A stretch of DNA of 64,000 bases from Fasciolopsis buskii. Taxonomy: Eukaryota > Platyhelminthes > Trematoda > Plagiorchiida > Fasciolidae. Made by a program: the position numbers and the translations under genes. Of the stretch, positions 1 to 11,082 are shown one piece after another; within the stretch, counting starts at the first letter, position 1, and each line of letters begins with the position of its first letter. A model generated the notes under the pieces. It was not told the origin of the DNA and ran no database searches. It worked only from the letters and a program-made list of their open reading frames with translations. Location of the stretch: contig LUCM01005629.1 in assembly GCA_008360955.1 (NCBI GenBank), forward strand, positions 10,120 to 74,119, read 5' to 3'.

Positions 1-403
1 GCTGCCTGCCAACTAGCACGAGTGACGGTTTTAGATGGATAAGGTCTTTGAGATGCAGCAGTGCGTGATCCCAGTCCATATTGAGGAACGATAAGGTTTT
101 TAAACAGCAAGAACTCCTACCGATCGCAGCGGCGAACGAATACCACAATGGAACCAAAAATCCCACAGGAAAACGACGAACACAAATTTCTAACGCAGCC
201 AGTCAAAGGGCGCGCTATTTGTATGCCTCATTTTTCTCAAGGTAAACTTAAAAGAGAATGACGAAACACATCTGGCCTGAATGATGGCCTCATGTCCAAG
301 TTTTCGGGAATTACGAAGAACTGATCTATTTCATTTCGTAAATGGAGAATCGACCACGTCATCGATGTTAAGTGGACCCAGTGTTTGCGTGTGCCCAAAT
401 GCA

Positions 404-422
404 TGTGTGTGTGTGTGTGTGT
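404..422. repeat. (TG)n microsatellite
   Basis: About nine TG units. It encodes low-complexity His-Thr or Val-Cys runs in both strands that should not be taken as protein. Confidence 0.9.
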
Positions 423-458
423 ATGGAACGTGTTTACTTCCATGCTTGTCAAACCAGA

Positions 459-708
459 TATGCGGTGAAGTTCAACAAACCGTTCAGAGCCTGCCCGGTA
501 GCGCAATGGCTAAGGCATTCGACTCAAAGTTGTTCGTCCCGGGGTTTACTTTCCAGTTCGGGCGCGATGGATACGCACAGCTGATGATTCCTAACAAGGT
601 TGAAATAGCTGTACAGTGCTTCCATGGTTTCTTTATGGTGAGTTGAGCGATGATATCATGTGGTGAATTATTTCATGAAAACATTCAATCTCCTACTACT
701 AAAATGTA
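459..708 (+). repeat. tRNA-headed hammerhead SINE, copy 1
   Basis: This copy runs from a short leader (GTTCAACAAACCGTTCAGAG) through the tRNA-like head starting at 493. Internal changes weaken the B box. The ribozyme region follows, then a 3' tail ending CTCCTACTACTAAAATGTA. The tail matches copy 2 base for base over long stretches, including ATTATTTCATGAAAACATTC. Short open frames through this copy are not genes. Confidence 0.85.
575..619 (+). ncRNA. Hammerhead ribozyme, copy 1 (partly decayed)
   Basis: The core CTGATGA (581-587) and GAAA (602-605) are intact. Stem I strands are GCACAG (575-580) and CAGTGC (614-619), with one mismatch. Stem II is TTCC/GGTT around loop TAACAA, with a mismatched base pair. 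Stem III is ATAG/CTGT with no loop. The predicted cleavage is after A613. It is probably weakened compared with the copy at 28707. Confidence 0.65.
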
Positions 709-1554
709 TCAAGTCTGAATTTATTCAGATTTGCATTTGTACTGCTGCAATATGCTATGTGTTGGCTGGTACAGAGTTCTTTTTTAACTCTTGGAGCTCT
801 ACGTCCTACTTACCCTTTTCATTTGTTCTTTCCACGTCATCGTGGGAAAGGCACTGGCCGTACTATTTAATGCTATACGGTGATGATGGTGATCTGTAAT
901 CTAGTTCTGAAAGGGAAGTTTGTCACCTCTGTTTTTCCCGTCATTTAACTGCAACCAGCAAGCGGTAGCGTTGTATCGTACAAACCTTTTTTTGAATACG
1001 GCTCTACCTGCAGATCACATATTGGGTTTAGCCAAAGTCAACCGCTCATACTAATTGACGAAGATGTCAATCCTAAGCAAAATTGAAATGACCCGCTGAC
1101 CGTTTCATCTCGTCCTATCGATCGGCCCAGTTACGCATACGATCGTGACCCGGGAGATTCCACAAAGCTCGCCTAGTCAATAATACTCGTCTTGTGTGTT
1201 ATCCACCTGTCTATTCTCAAACAGTCGATTGGACAAAATCCGGTTCTCAATGGCCCACTACTTTAGGCCCAAGATAAATCACTCTAGAGGAAAAAGCACG
1301 AGGGGGAATTCACCACTCAAAAAATATCCTTTAGGTAAGTGTTGAAGCAGGATACCTGAGATTTATGTCGAAGCTGGATGAAGTTATCTCACTTTATCGT
1401 GTAACTGTCACCCCTCTGAGCTGTTCAAATTTCACCGTAAGGATGACACTCCGTACCGTTCCGGTTTCCCGTTGGGTTGCATGGAGCAAAGGGCTTGAGC
1501 CGATGGCGGAACGTTCATTCTTGCTCCAGGGGCAGTAGACAACTTACACCTGAA
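709..1554. other. Unassigned, no gene seen
   Basis: Only short unrelated open frames are present and no conserved block was recognised. It is presumably intron or upstream region of the ATP13A-like gene. Confidence 0.5.
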
Positions 1555-2215
1555 GGTGGTCCTTATGGATGCCTCGGTCATGTACCCGTGATGAGACAAC
1601 GCCTCACTGCTTTGTAGGTCAGACTTTTGAGTTAGAAGGCTTTGGTTGCGGTTTTCAAAAGACAACTTGCGGCATGGGAAGCTGTGGAGCGTCGTTGTCC
1701 CTAATCCCTCGAACACTTTATGTTAGAAACCTTACCGAAATTGGTTCTCCCGTAAAAGAACGATGTGAGATAGTACAAACGAAAGGTGGTTGTTGAATGT
1801 ATTTGGCCTTATTATTGCTTGAAGGAAAAGGTTCAAATGGAACGCTATATGTACGCCTAGGTGTTCTTGCTGGATTGCCTTTAGTGTTTGCACGCCATAT
1901 CAAATAGAGCTACTAGTTTCCCTTGATAAGATTCATGGGATTTTATAAGTGGAAAAATTCTGTCTCCGAAACGCGCATACAAGACTTCACTTCCATAACC
2001 AGTCTTCGTAATCTAAACGTAATTTCCTTCCCTCATTTCACTATTCGCATGTCAGGGGATCCGATTTCAAGCGCACGCGGTCATGGTGATATGGAGAACC
2101 CACTAAGCACTAGAGTCCCGTGTGCACTGTTAGGCTGGATCCCGGAAACCGTCATATATATATATATATCGTCGGTTGTGAGGCCTACGTGCCCGGAAAC
2201 CCAGTGTGTATGAGT
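1555..2215 (+). mobile_element. CR1-like LINE fragment: 5' region and APE endonuclease remnant
   Basis: In the frame from 1923, SETRIQDFTSI (from about 1965), RMSGDPISSARGHGDM and CALLGWIPE match the order of blocks in the apurinic-type endonuclease of fluke CR1-like LINEs (SETRIQDxTS, RxSGDPxxxARG, LLDWIPx). The Glu of SETR is the catalytic acid of that domain. Bases 1610-1690 share GTCAGACTTTTGAGT and following text with 5010-5060, the same LINE's 5' part. The fragment is truncated and frameshifted. It ends beside a (TA)n tract at 2153-2169. Confidence 0.65.
2153..2169. repeat. (AT)n microsatellite
   Basis: About eight AT units inside the LINE endonuclease remnant, just after the GWIPE block. 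Confidence 0.85.
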
Positions 2216-3746
2216 ACATTTGGAGTTGTGCGATGCCTTGGGACAGGAAACAAAAGTTGAGTAAGAGAGAAAAAACCATGAGGAGTAGCTTACGTATCAC
2301 TACCCATCCTGTCCAATGCAACTGAAAGCGTGATTATCGTGCGCAGTGACCGACGATGTTTGGTATTTTTCGCAGTTGTCATTTATGGAACATGGTGGTC
2401 GGATATTTCAGAGGAATCCAGCTGTATGGTTCTCACAAGAACCTATCCGCAAGGCTACTAGAAGTGTATGATTAGAAACCCTTCTGTTGGCGTCAATTAT
2501 TATCTCGCTGATATTAACGACTAAGTTGCCAGCTTCAAATCAACCCCCAACCTAAGGGTCTAGAAGACTGCTTCCTCATGCTTCTAGCCATTGATGATCC
2601 AGATATGATTGAATCCTCGGTTTGAGATCAGCCATCTTGTGTAGCTCGTTAGATTATGGAGGCGCTCAGGTCGTCTCACCGTATCACGCGATGTTGAGGT
2701 GCAATCTTTTTCTGACAAAACCAGAGCAATTTGGTGCTTAATTAATGTTTGTACAGACTGAGATTGAACTTTATTGTTACACCTAAGCAACCGATTGTTT
2801 TATTCATCCATTCCTTCATTTCGATCAAATCGTAACCCGGTATGATTTCTGGGTTTCGTGTGTTTTTCCTCAGGGTTTGGTTAATTTCCCTTATGCCAAT
2901 AGGACGGGTGTTTCAGCTATGTCACGTAAACAGTCAATGGTCTGCTGCCTGCAAACGGTTATCGTTCCTTTGATTCTGACAACGCGATTTAGAAAACTAC
3001 ACCGGCAACATTCCCACAACTTATCGTAGCGAAAAGAAGTTTGATCGCCGCAAACTCTTGTATTATGTATGCATACGTGTTTGTATGTGCGGTCGTAAGG
3101 GTGTTCAAACGGAGAAGCTCGAAGGCCAATGCATCCGTTGAGAACCACTTGCCGTTGAGATCCCTTCTCATAAGCAGAGGAATCGTGCGGTTAGAAAACT
3201 AAAAGGAATTCTTGCCTGTTTATTAATTGGGAATACCAGATTACAATATCTGGAAACCCTTCAATTGGTAATGTTTAAAAAGATGGAAGACGGATATGTT
3301 AATTTTATTTGTAACTAAAAAAATGTGTGGCGATCTAAGGATGGTAAGACCTTATTTGCAGGTGATACGGGAAACGAGTTAGCGTATTGTTGCGGTACAG
3401 TTTTGAAGACAAATACTGACGCATCATATTCGTACAAAATTGCCTGTAATTGAACCGTACCACTGCCGAAACGAAAGCCTATTAACCTTTTACCCTACTG
3501 TTGGGGTCACTAAGATAGCAATGTGACAAATATTAGATGGAAATATAGCTTTCTTTATAATAAGTAGTCCTCATCGATATCTGAGACCTGTTTATATGTC
3601 TTTTGTGCCATTTCAAAACTAATTTGAATATTATCACATAACTGAGAAATCATGAAATGCCGTGGTCGATTTTTCTTGCATTTGGTACGCCTCATTTGTC
3701 ACTTGATTTTCTGGCGCCTTGTCTTCGTTCATCGTGACATTTCCAG
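2216..3746. other. Unassigned stretch before the first recognised exon
   Basis: The TGDN-type block that should precede the exon at 3747 was looked for and not found. The short frames here have no recognisable block. Confidence 0.5.
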
Positions 3747-4031
3747 CGCATGATACGACCTATACCGCGGTTTGACATAGATGTCATTCATGCTCTTTGT
3801 TGCTTTCAAAGCTTTAACCAATGCGTCGCTGAACCAACGGTAACTAACGGTAGGGTTTTGTGTAAAAATTGGGTTGATAGTTCCCTTGATTTGAATCGTC
3901 GATTTCTCAGTTCTGACACCGTTACATCAGGGGACAGCACTTGTACTACTGGGCACATCACAGAACCATCTTCACTAATAGGGAAAGGATTATTTATTTC
4001 ATTTAGTAACTGCTGCGAGAAAAGCTTCACA
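3747..4031 (+). CDS. ATP13A: ATP13A-like exon, late N/P-domain segment (tentative)
   Basis: An open frame of 95 codons follows a TTCCAG acceptor. It starts with residues RMIRPIPRFDIDVIHA, which resemble the CGM(V/I)xPxxxLxIxHA stretch after the TGDN motif in ATP13A proteins. It ends with a GKGLFISFSNCCEKSFT segment in the place of the family's SGxxFxxLxxHFPxLLPK stretch. The middle is poorly conserved in this family and cannot be checked by eye. Two phase-0 donors are possible, at 4032 (GTGGTT) or 4035 (GTTTAT). Either joins in frame to the phase-0 exon at 4165 across an intron of about 130 bp. The assignment rests on position, phase and weak end similarity, so it is tentative. Confidence 0.5.
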
Positions 4032-4164
4032 GTGGTTTATTTTAGTGCTCATTAGCAGACAAGCCATCCTGATCGAAGATATTTTTTTCTTTTATCTTTT
4101 TCACTCCCTTGTCCGACCGGACACATTAGTGTTTCTCTTTTTCATGTTTCCCCGTTGTATTTAG

Positions 4165-4494
4165 CTTGTGGTCAAAGGCACGGTGTTTTCTCGTTTCTCT
4201 CCCGATCAAAAAACGCAACTGATCGAGGCTTTGCAGTCCGTTGGCTATTTTGTCGCAATGTGTGGTGATGGCGCAAATGATTGTGGGGCCCTGAAAGCCG
4301 CACACGCCGGAGTCTCCTTGAGCGAGGCTGAGGCCAGTGTGGCTAGCCCGTTTACGTCGAAAGAGCAGAACATTAGCTGCATGCCGACACTAATCCGTGA
4401 GGGTCGATGTTCTCTAGTGACCAGTTTTGGCACACTCAAGTTTATCACGAGCTATTCGTTAATCCAGTTTATTTCTGTGATTACTTTATATTAC
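4165..4494 (+). CDS. ATP13A: ATP13A-like exon: P-domain hinge and M5
   Basis: This 110-codon phase 0/0 exon is bounded by TTTAG and GTAAGT. It opens with [18 protein letters not shown], the conserved P5B block ahead of the hinge. Around residue 30 comes [15 protein letters not shown], in which the GDGxND aspartates coordinate Mg2+ in the P domain. The [13 protein letters not shown] block and SPFTSK follow, then the VPxxIREGR-like block (here [16 protein letters not shown]) and M5 with [13 protein letters not shown]. These signatures separate P5 ATPases from P2 and P4 types, and the CGALK and ASPFTS details fit P5B. No frameshift or stop interrupts the exon, so the gene appears intact here. 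Confidence 0.96.
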
Positions 4495-4924
4495 GTAAGT
4501 CCCATTATTAATGTGTCACTCCTACTGTTGACTCGGTATTTTATTTTGCCGCATCATTTCGGAGCTATCCATTAGTTATTTCGTCGGGCACAGTATCTTT
4601 TTTGGTTCAAAGTGGACGCCTGCAGACTGTGGTTACTACAGTTTTTAATGTACACTGACGATATTTCCTCGATTGGTGTTGGGCCGTTCGCGATCGAAGG
4701 AAGAATAGTCGATCCAAGCAAATAGGCTCTCACTCAGTGACTCTCAGTTGTCTTGCGGAGAGTTTCTCTTTAGAAACAAAAGCTTTGGTTGAGAACCTTA
4801 ATCGTCTTGCCAATTAGTTGATGGAGTCCATAACAATACCCGTCCACAAACTCCATGAATATTACAAATAAAATAAATTCATTCCCCTCGGTCGTAGTGC
4901 AGGATAATTAGGACCGCCCCAGTA

Positions 4925-5560
4925 ACTGTTTCGAGCTGGACGGGTAGTGAACAAGAATGGTTCTATTCCGAGTTCCCGTGCTGGGTTAACGCCCTGCTGC
5001 CTTGTATGTAAGACTTTTGAGTGGAAACTCCGGTTAGGGTTCCCAAAGAAAAATCCTTTGCGCAATGCAAGCAACCGCGCAGCATCGCTCGCCCAAGTGT
5101 CTGCAGCCCGCTGTCTAAAGAGAAAGACTTATAAACCTTCGTTCCTCGGATATTGGACCATGCAGTGTACCAGGAAAAAGGGTGGCCGGGCTTATTTCAT
5201 TCATGGTAGCATTATGAAAAAATGAGAAATAATTTGAATGAATTACGTAAACCTAAGTTTTCGCTTCATTTGGTTGTGTTTTCGCACACAACTAGAAAAA
5301 GGCAATGATTTACCCTAGTAGAACTTTTGAAACTTTCAAAATAGATTCATGTAGTGTCCCCGTAGCGTTTGCACATTTCCATAATCACTTCGCAACCCAG
5401 ATACAACCCCCCCTCGCTTCACTTTTCACGTGTCCGGTGATCCGGTATTGAGAGCATCTGGTCATTGGGACCGATCTGAGCAACAGAGTCCCATTTGCGC
5501 TCTCAGACTGGATCCCAGTTAGCAGTTGTTTGTCTGCAGTTCGGCCGGATAGTTCTGCAT
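4925..5560 (+). mobile_element. CR1-like LINE fragment: 5' region and APE endonuclease remnant, second copy
   Basis: The 5' part shares GTAAGACTTTTGAGTGGAA and the following bases with 1610-1690. After about 490 bp, the same spacing as in the first copy, the endonuclease block SGDPVxxASGH with LSNRVPFAL and DWIP is spread over several frames at 5430-5520. Stops and frameshifts show it is dead. It lies in the intron after the exon at 4165, in the same orientation as the gene and as the copy at 1555. Confidence 0.62.
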
Positions 5561-6415
5561 GTATCAGTAGCGATGAACTAAACCATCCTTTTCCGCTCAT
5601 CGTATCCGTTCATGTTCATGTTCATGAACTCATCGATTCCAACTCTCCTGAAGCCAGTTGCAGTTTGCGACGTTTATTTAACCTGTGGTTATATATCTGG
5701 TGGTTGCCGCTTACTCCAAAGTCCTCTCGAATCCCCATCATTTGTTTTTAGTGACAACCGCGTTGGATGCTCCCATGGGCACCGAAGGCGCCGATTATCA
5801 CCTAAAGCCATCCGTGCGGTAGCGTGGTTTTCGTGTTGGCGCGACCACAGACTATGCGAAAACAAAAGGGAGCACAAGCTGTAGTATGATCGGAGTTCAC
5901 AGGTAATCTTCGATTGATCCACGCCACCAGTGACTAAAGGCAATGTGATCAATCCGAGTTCAATTCAGTGAAGTCAATGGAGGGTGCTAAGTGAGCCGAT
6001 GTCGCTTTTTGTGACAAAAGGTGGTGTTCGTCAGAAGCGGTTTGTCATCAGAACAGATTTGGATGAGACAATCGTTGTTCTCGGTACGATCGGTGGAGAC
6101 AGAGAATAGAGATCTGCTACTTGGCATTCCGTTTGCGCTGAGTTGCGAACTTGGGTGATGAAATCACCAGCAATGTCCGTTTAACGCGCATCTCGGAGTA
6201 ATGGAAAAAGTTCCCGGTAGAACTTGTCCTTGGCTGCGAGAGAATTAGACTCAGTTAGCAGATGCACAAATCCGGCGAGCAAACAGCGAAAAATTTCGGT
6301 GTTTGAACACTGCTGTCTTTACAGCATTGGTATATTATGGTAGGCGAATTCTCTCAGTAAATCAGATATCAGGCATAGGGTGCCGAGTCCTCTGATCCAT
6401 TTATTAGAAGAGGTA
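5561..6415. other. Intron stretch, probably LINE-derived but unassigned
   Basis: It lies between a LINE endonuclease remnant and a LINE reverse transcriptase tail in the same orientation, so it may be the decayed centre of one element. No conserved block was recognised. Confidence 0.35.
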
Positions 6416-6690
6416 TTGAATTTGAGTAGATTAGGATGATTAGGGCATGTTTTGCGCATGCTCATAGATAGACTGTCAGCCTCGTTTACTGTTTCTGCGA
6501 AATAGATGGTGGTTGGGAGATGGGTCGAGGATGTTAGTCGATGACGTGAAAAAGTTTTGAGAATCTTAAAGGCGGACTGGCTCGCGTGGGTCGAATTAAG
6601 CTATCAATACAAGGTCCCCCAGTCGATGGTTGGAGGCAGTAGATGAAATGGCTCATTGCTGCTCGTGCATTCGAAATTGTGTCTTTTAGA
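6416..6690 (+). mobile_element. LINE reverse transcriptase C-terminal remnant
   Basis: Broken frames give LGHVLRMLIDRLSAS at about 6436-6485, the RLRWLGHVLRMPxxRLP block of fluke CR1-like elements. Pieces equivalent to GGQxMTWRRGMK and WLEAVxDMA follow (MVGGSR, then WLEAVDEMAHC near 6630-6660). At least three frame changes and several stops are present. It may be the 3' end of the LINE whose 5' part begins at 4925. Confidence 0.6.
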
Positions 6691-7275
6691 CAGGATTTTT
6701 CAATCGGCTATTTTGCACTTGATATTTTAGCGTTTTTCGTCATCTTTTAAACAAATGGTTCTGTGATTTTGCAGTCAAAATCGGAGCACTATGGTGCAAG
6801 GGTAATGGTTGTGCAGCCCGAGCTTTTGTCAGTCCCTTTTATAGTCCAAGCATCTGTGCCCTGTTATCGAGCCTGTCATCTGTTCCCGAAAAACGTGTAC
6901 ATATATATTCAGTGTTGGTAGTTTCTATATGAGTGAACAAAATTTCTACTAAAACACGACCGGTTTCGCGTTTGTTGCCGTTCATCTGGTATGCGTACCT
7001 GCTACTCCGCTGTTCAAACATCCCCATAATTTATACTGAATAATAATACGTCGCGCGAATCTTATTTGAATTGTCAGTGATTTTTTTTTCATTTGTTTGA
7101 AACAAAGTAGGAACATATTAGTGCAAAATTAATGGTTGCTGAAGCTGAACTAAGGTGATTATACCATGGACATAGACGATATTCCATTTCATCGTAGACT
7201 CATTTTGCCGCATACGTTTACTCACTGTGTTCATCCACATATTGCAGCACTTTCTCTATACATGGTCTCTTTCAG

Positions 7276-7348
7276 ATCGGCAGTTCCCTTTCTGATGGCC
7301 AATTTTTGTATGTCGATCTATTTCTCATCACTACTCTCAGTGTCACTT
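7276..7348 (+). CDS. ATP13A: ATP13A-like exon: M5-M6 loop and M6
   Basis: This 73-bp exon lies between a TCTCTTTCAG acceptor and a GTAAGT donor, phase 0 in and phase 1 out. It reads IGSSLSDGQFLYVDLFLITT followed by LSVT. It corresponds to the family's SNLGDFQFLxIDL block, which is M6 and its short lumenal lead-in. The exon is too short to stand out as an open reading frame. It is identified by the conserved block, strong splice sites and phase match with both neighbours. Confidence 0.92.
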
Positions 7349-7370
7349 GTAAGTTTTCATCCCTTGAAGT

Positions 7371-7410
7371 TTGTTGTTGTTGTTGTTCTTGTTGTTGTTG
7401 TTGTTCTTGT
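7371..7410. repeat. (TTG)n microsatellite
   Basis: An imperfect TTG/TTC tract in the intron, 20 bp after the donor of the 7276 exon. It produces poly-Gln or poly-Val shadows. Confidence 0.9.
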
Positions 7411-10309
7411 TTTTGTACTGCTGCTACCGCTCCAATTGTTGAGCACTCGTTCGAGCATGGCACCGTACTAGTATAGTCTGGGGATTGTTTGTTCCACCTA
7501 AACTTTATAAGCATATAGTTTTCAGGGAATATGCGTGTACACCTCACATACGATATGGACAGAAAACTATTCGCTGGATTTCTATAACAAAAAAGCAAGC
7601 TAGATTGACTCATTAAGAAGTGAGTGCTTAGTTCGCCGCTGCTAACTGATTGTTTTTAATCTACATGTAACTCTATACTTACCCTTAATCTACGAGAAGG
7701 ATGAGATTTCTCATTCTCAGTTTTTTTTCTCGGATCCCTCGTTTTTCGCGATTATCTCGTACATTTTCTTCGGTATTTTCAACATCATGGACAATTGTAC
7801 TTCGGTAAATTATCAGGGATTGCAGAAAATACTCATGCTTTCGATTCAGTTAATCCCATATCTGTTATTTAAAATCAGCTGTCCCCTACTTCTTTTGGTA
7901 TTCAGGTGGTTGGCACATCCATTCACTTTTTTTCAAACGTCATCGTTCTCCACTAACGGTTATTCTCCGATCATTCGTCCACCGGAGACATTATTTTTCG
8001 ATGGGCTCTCCCCGAGTGCCAACTAAGCAGTATAGGAGCAAGTCCGAGAATCAGTCTGCTGGAGATAATCTTCTGTCCATGCGATCTTGTCTGGTGGCTC
8101 CCTGGAAGTCCCACTTACCTTCGAACACGCTCGCCCACATATCAGAGGCTTCTATCATTTGACCCATGACAGCTGTATCTCTGCTGTTGTAGTTTCAGAG
8201 ATGATAAGGGAAATGGCTGAAAGAAGCTAATCAGTCCCATCTGTATCGTTACTAACCTGCGAATTGCTTGCGAGTACTTAGTACCGGCTCAGCAAGTATT
8301 CTGTCGCAGCCTGTTAATATTAGTACACTTCGTTGTTTAGATCACATGCTGCGTGTAGCATATCTTCGCTCACCACTCCGTGCCTTATTTTCCTTTCATC
8401 CCACGGAGTGGATGAAGCCATGTGGAGGTCAATGGATGACGTGGTAGTGTGAGATGAATAAATGTACGGCGAACTTAGGTGAGGCGAGTGTCTCACCTTT
8501 TTGTGGTTTGGGTCCGAAAGATTCGTCAACCAGCTGGCTGGAGACGCTTAACCATATGACACCGAGTCGCGAATATTGGAGATCATGATGTTATTTCCGA
8601 TCTAATCAGGGTGATTGAAAGTTTGAAAAGTTAGACTGTGTTCTGTGTGCTGGCTACTCCAGCATTCTCCTCCCACGGGTGTAGGCCCCGCCTCTTGTCT
8701 ACCTTACACATTGATACTTTCTATTGTAACTTGTACGATACTGAGAAAGGGTGCAGTCAGTGGGACTCGTCCTGAACGTTGATGATGAAGTCCAGGATCG
8801 GACGCTTCAGTGAACGCTTCTGATCATCAACTCTTAGATTTCTTGCTGGAAACCACACTTTTACACTGGTAACGCACTTGCAACAGATTTGGCCATGACA
8901 ACCTAAGTGTTTCAGTTATATATTACTGTATTATGTAACTTACCAACGTGCAACATCTCAAATCTCGGAAGCTAGGGCACTTTTTGCTGCCCATCCAATT
9001 TAATCTGCATTGTTTTATTATGGATCAGATCATAGCTTTTTTTGAGGCTGATGCTTCACCCAGGTCATCGGAATTGGATTCCCGAGACTCAAAATGCTAA
9101 AGTGCTTGTATAATGTCCCCGATCTATGAGCTTTATCCTTTCCAGCCTTAAGCTAACACCACAGGCTTTTCTCAGCCACTTTTTTATTGCCTATTGCAAC
9201 TAGTATCAGTTTACCTATGGATCAAGTAGGCGTTTCCGCGGTAAGGGCAGTTACATTTTATATTCTGTCAGTAAGTCTTTAAGTCACTCTGATCCTTATT
9301 GCTTGAACATTCGGAATTTTTGTTCTTTTCTTCTCCTATACCAATAAGGCTACTTCATAAACTAGCTGAATTCTCAATCTGTTCGTCGTATCTGTCAATG
9401 AATCAAACAGTTCTGCTTCGGCAAACCCTCAATTTGCTGGTGATCTTTTGCTCTTAAATGCCATCGCCATCCAACACCTAATCGTCTCCTTTACCCTAAC
9501 TGTGCATCATTCTCAAAACTATTCGTTCTATTTGGCCTTCCGTAGTTTCAAATTCACGTGGGGGTTGCAGTAAGTACGGATGATTGTTCTCCAGGTTTGG
9601 ATTTGAAAGTCGATCGAATGACTTCGAATCGGAAGAGTTAGATGATAAACATGCTTTTAATGCTTGTTTTCTGCACCAATGCACCGCCCATTTCACTCTT
9701 ATCCTATTCAAGCTTTAGTGTTCTAGTTTCCATTGTCTTTGTCGCTCTTATCGTTTAGTTAATTCAGTCGTCCTAAATTCGTGGGCCCATGAGGACAAGT
9801 TTCCCATCCGTCGTTTGCATCATGATCCGCCTACATGTCACTCACTTGCCAGCACGATACATGTGCTAACTTATTCCCTCCTTCATGAACGTTTATCAGA
9901 ATTTCGCCGTGTCATTTTCGGCTCGTTTCGGTTGACAACGTAAAAAGTAAACGGCAATTCAGAAGTAATCTCTGAGCCTAAATCTATTTTCTCATTTTGG
10001 TTTCTTATAGAATTCTTTTGTATCAGTTGCTCCAATACATACTATTCATCCTAGCTTAATTGAAAGATTTTGTCTTTGACTTGCTGAAACTTCGGTAAAA
10101 TATAAATGCAAGTATTGTTTGATATGAATACCACTGACAAACTTTTACTGTTGCTTGACGAATTAATCTGAGGTCCTGCATGTTAGACTGAGAGAGGATA
10201 CTAGTGACATATCGACGTTACTTCTGGAACTCCGTTCATTTTACACTCCAGTATCCTTCGCCTTTGTTTCATGTCGCTTATTGATCTATTGGATTTCTTC
10301 ATCCCACAG
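7411..10309. other. Intron stretch, no gene or element recognised
   Basis: Frames at 7787-8026 (plus) and 9496-9711 (minus) were read and show no family block. The sequence is AT-rich and ordinary. Confidence 0.5.
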
Positions 10310-10460
10310 TTGGTTACACAAAACCTTGTCCATATTTGTCTATTGAGCCTCCTAGGATGAGGCTTCTTTCCACGGTCACTCTGCTATCCCTAGGCTGTAG
10401 CTTGGTGACACATCTCGTGGCACAAGTGATCGCCTTTGTCAGCGTTCGTGCTCAACCCTG
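10310..10460 (+). CDS. ATP13A: ATP13A-like exon: PP turn and M7
   Basis: This 151-bp exon has acceptor CATCCCACAG and donor GTGAGT, phase 1 in and phase 2 out. The split codon from the previous exon becomes Phe, followed by GYTKPCPYLSIEPPRMRLLS. The family has SxxPAxxxLxxxRPPxxLxS at this point. A hydrophobic segment (VTLLSLGCSLVTHLVAQVIA) follows as M7. The exon ends at AQPW, the start of the lumenal QPWY block of P5B pumps. The Trp codon is completed by the first base of the exon at 16053. Confidence 0.94.
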
Positions 10461-10806
10461 GTGAGTGTGAAAGTTTGCCCATCCGTTTGGTGTTGCATGT
10501 AATCGAGGTGATCATTGAGCAACGTAGTTTGATATTTGATTTGAAATCCGCTTCCGTTGTATTGTTTCTTGACGTTGATTGGAGAAAGTTCGCACAACAT
10601 TGTTTGCATCTGCACGGGAGTGGTTACCGGCGCTCTTTTCCCGGGATAACAGCCCAATCAGTTCCAAGTCTGAGACTAACTAAAGACCTCATAACGTGGC
10701 CGGCGCAAAGGCTTATTAAAGACGAAAATTTGTAATATCCCGCATCTTTCCGCCATACTACCTGAATCTAGGCTTTTTGTATGATTTCTAATTTACCACT
10801 GAGCAC

Positions 10807-11082
10807 ATTGAGAAAACACAAGTTGGCGAACAAGCTCGTTTTCAGTGATTCGTGGTCATGTTCCAGTGCCTAAAAATGCCGGGTGGTGCTCACGGATGCG
10901 TTCAGACAAGCGCCTGGTCGTGCGGCCGATGTACATTGTCCCACAGGAACATGTGAATGAATAGATACAAAACGAGGCTGCAGAATCAGGGACTTTGTCT
11001 TTCAACCATAATAACACTACGGGGTGGGCATGAGTACGAATCACTGAAAACGAGCTTGTTCGCCAACTTGTGTTTTCTCAAT
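10807..11082. repeat. Perfect 47-bp inverted repeat with 182-bp spacer
   Basis: The left arm 10807-10853 starts ATTGAGAAAACACAAGTTGG. The right arm 11036-11082 starts ACGAATCACTGAAAACGAGC and is its exact reverse complement over 47 bases. The spacer carries a Penelope-like GIY-YIG fragment on the minus strand. Diverged versions of the arm text occur at 12826-12860 (AGTGATTCGTAATCAT) and 13115-13150 (AATCACTGAAA...GAGCTTGTTCG) in opposite orientations. The perfect match implies recent origin or gene conversion. Confidence 0.9.
10856..11044 (-). mobile_element. Penelope-like GIY-YIG endonuclease fragment
   Basis: The minus-strand frame reads SFCIYSFTCSCGTMYIGRTT then RRLSERIREHHP. This is the Penelope-type GIY-YIG signature (hYxhxCxCxxxYIGxTxRxLxxRIxEH). 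It contains the paired YIG, the Arg of the catalytic helix and the CxC typical of PLE endonucleases. The fragment is bounded on both sides by the inverted-repeat arms and lacks the reverse transcriptase and the rest of the endonuclease. Confidence 0.75.

Noticed and set aside
7166..7471. 101-codon hydrophobic frame
   Set aside because: It is a shadow of the 7276-7348 exon and of the (TTG)n tract.
7914..8026. Possible extra ATP13A exon after an ATTCAG acceptor
   Set aside because: No frame gives the expected Pro-Pro/M7 block; the real block is at 10310-10460 and fits the phase.
10490..10735. Possible LINE RT motif A region (VIEVIIEQR then VVLFLDVDW)
   Set aside because: It resembles the EQR-to-FLD spacing of fluke LINEs, but the flanks do not continue the family. 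The frame's start overlaps the ATP13A exon ending at 10460. Too weak to list.
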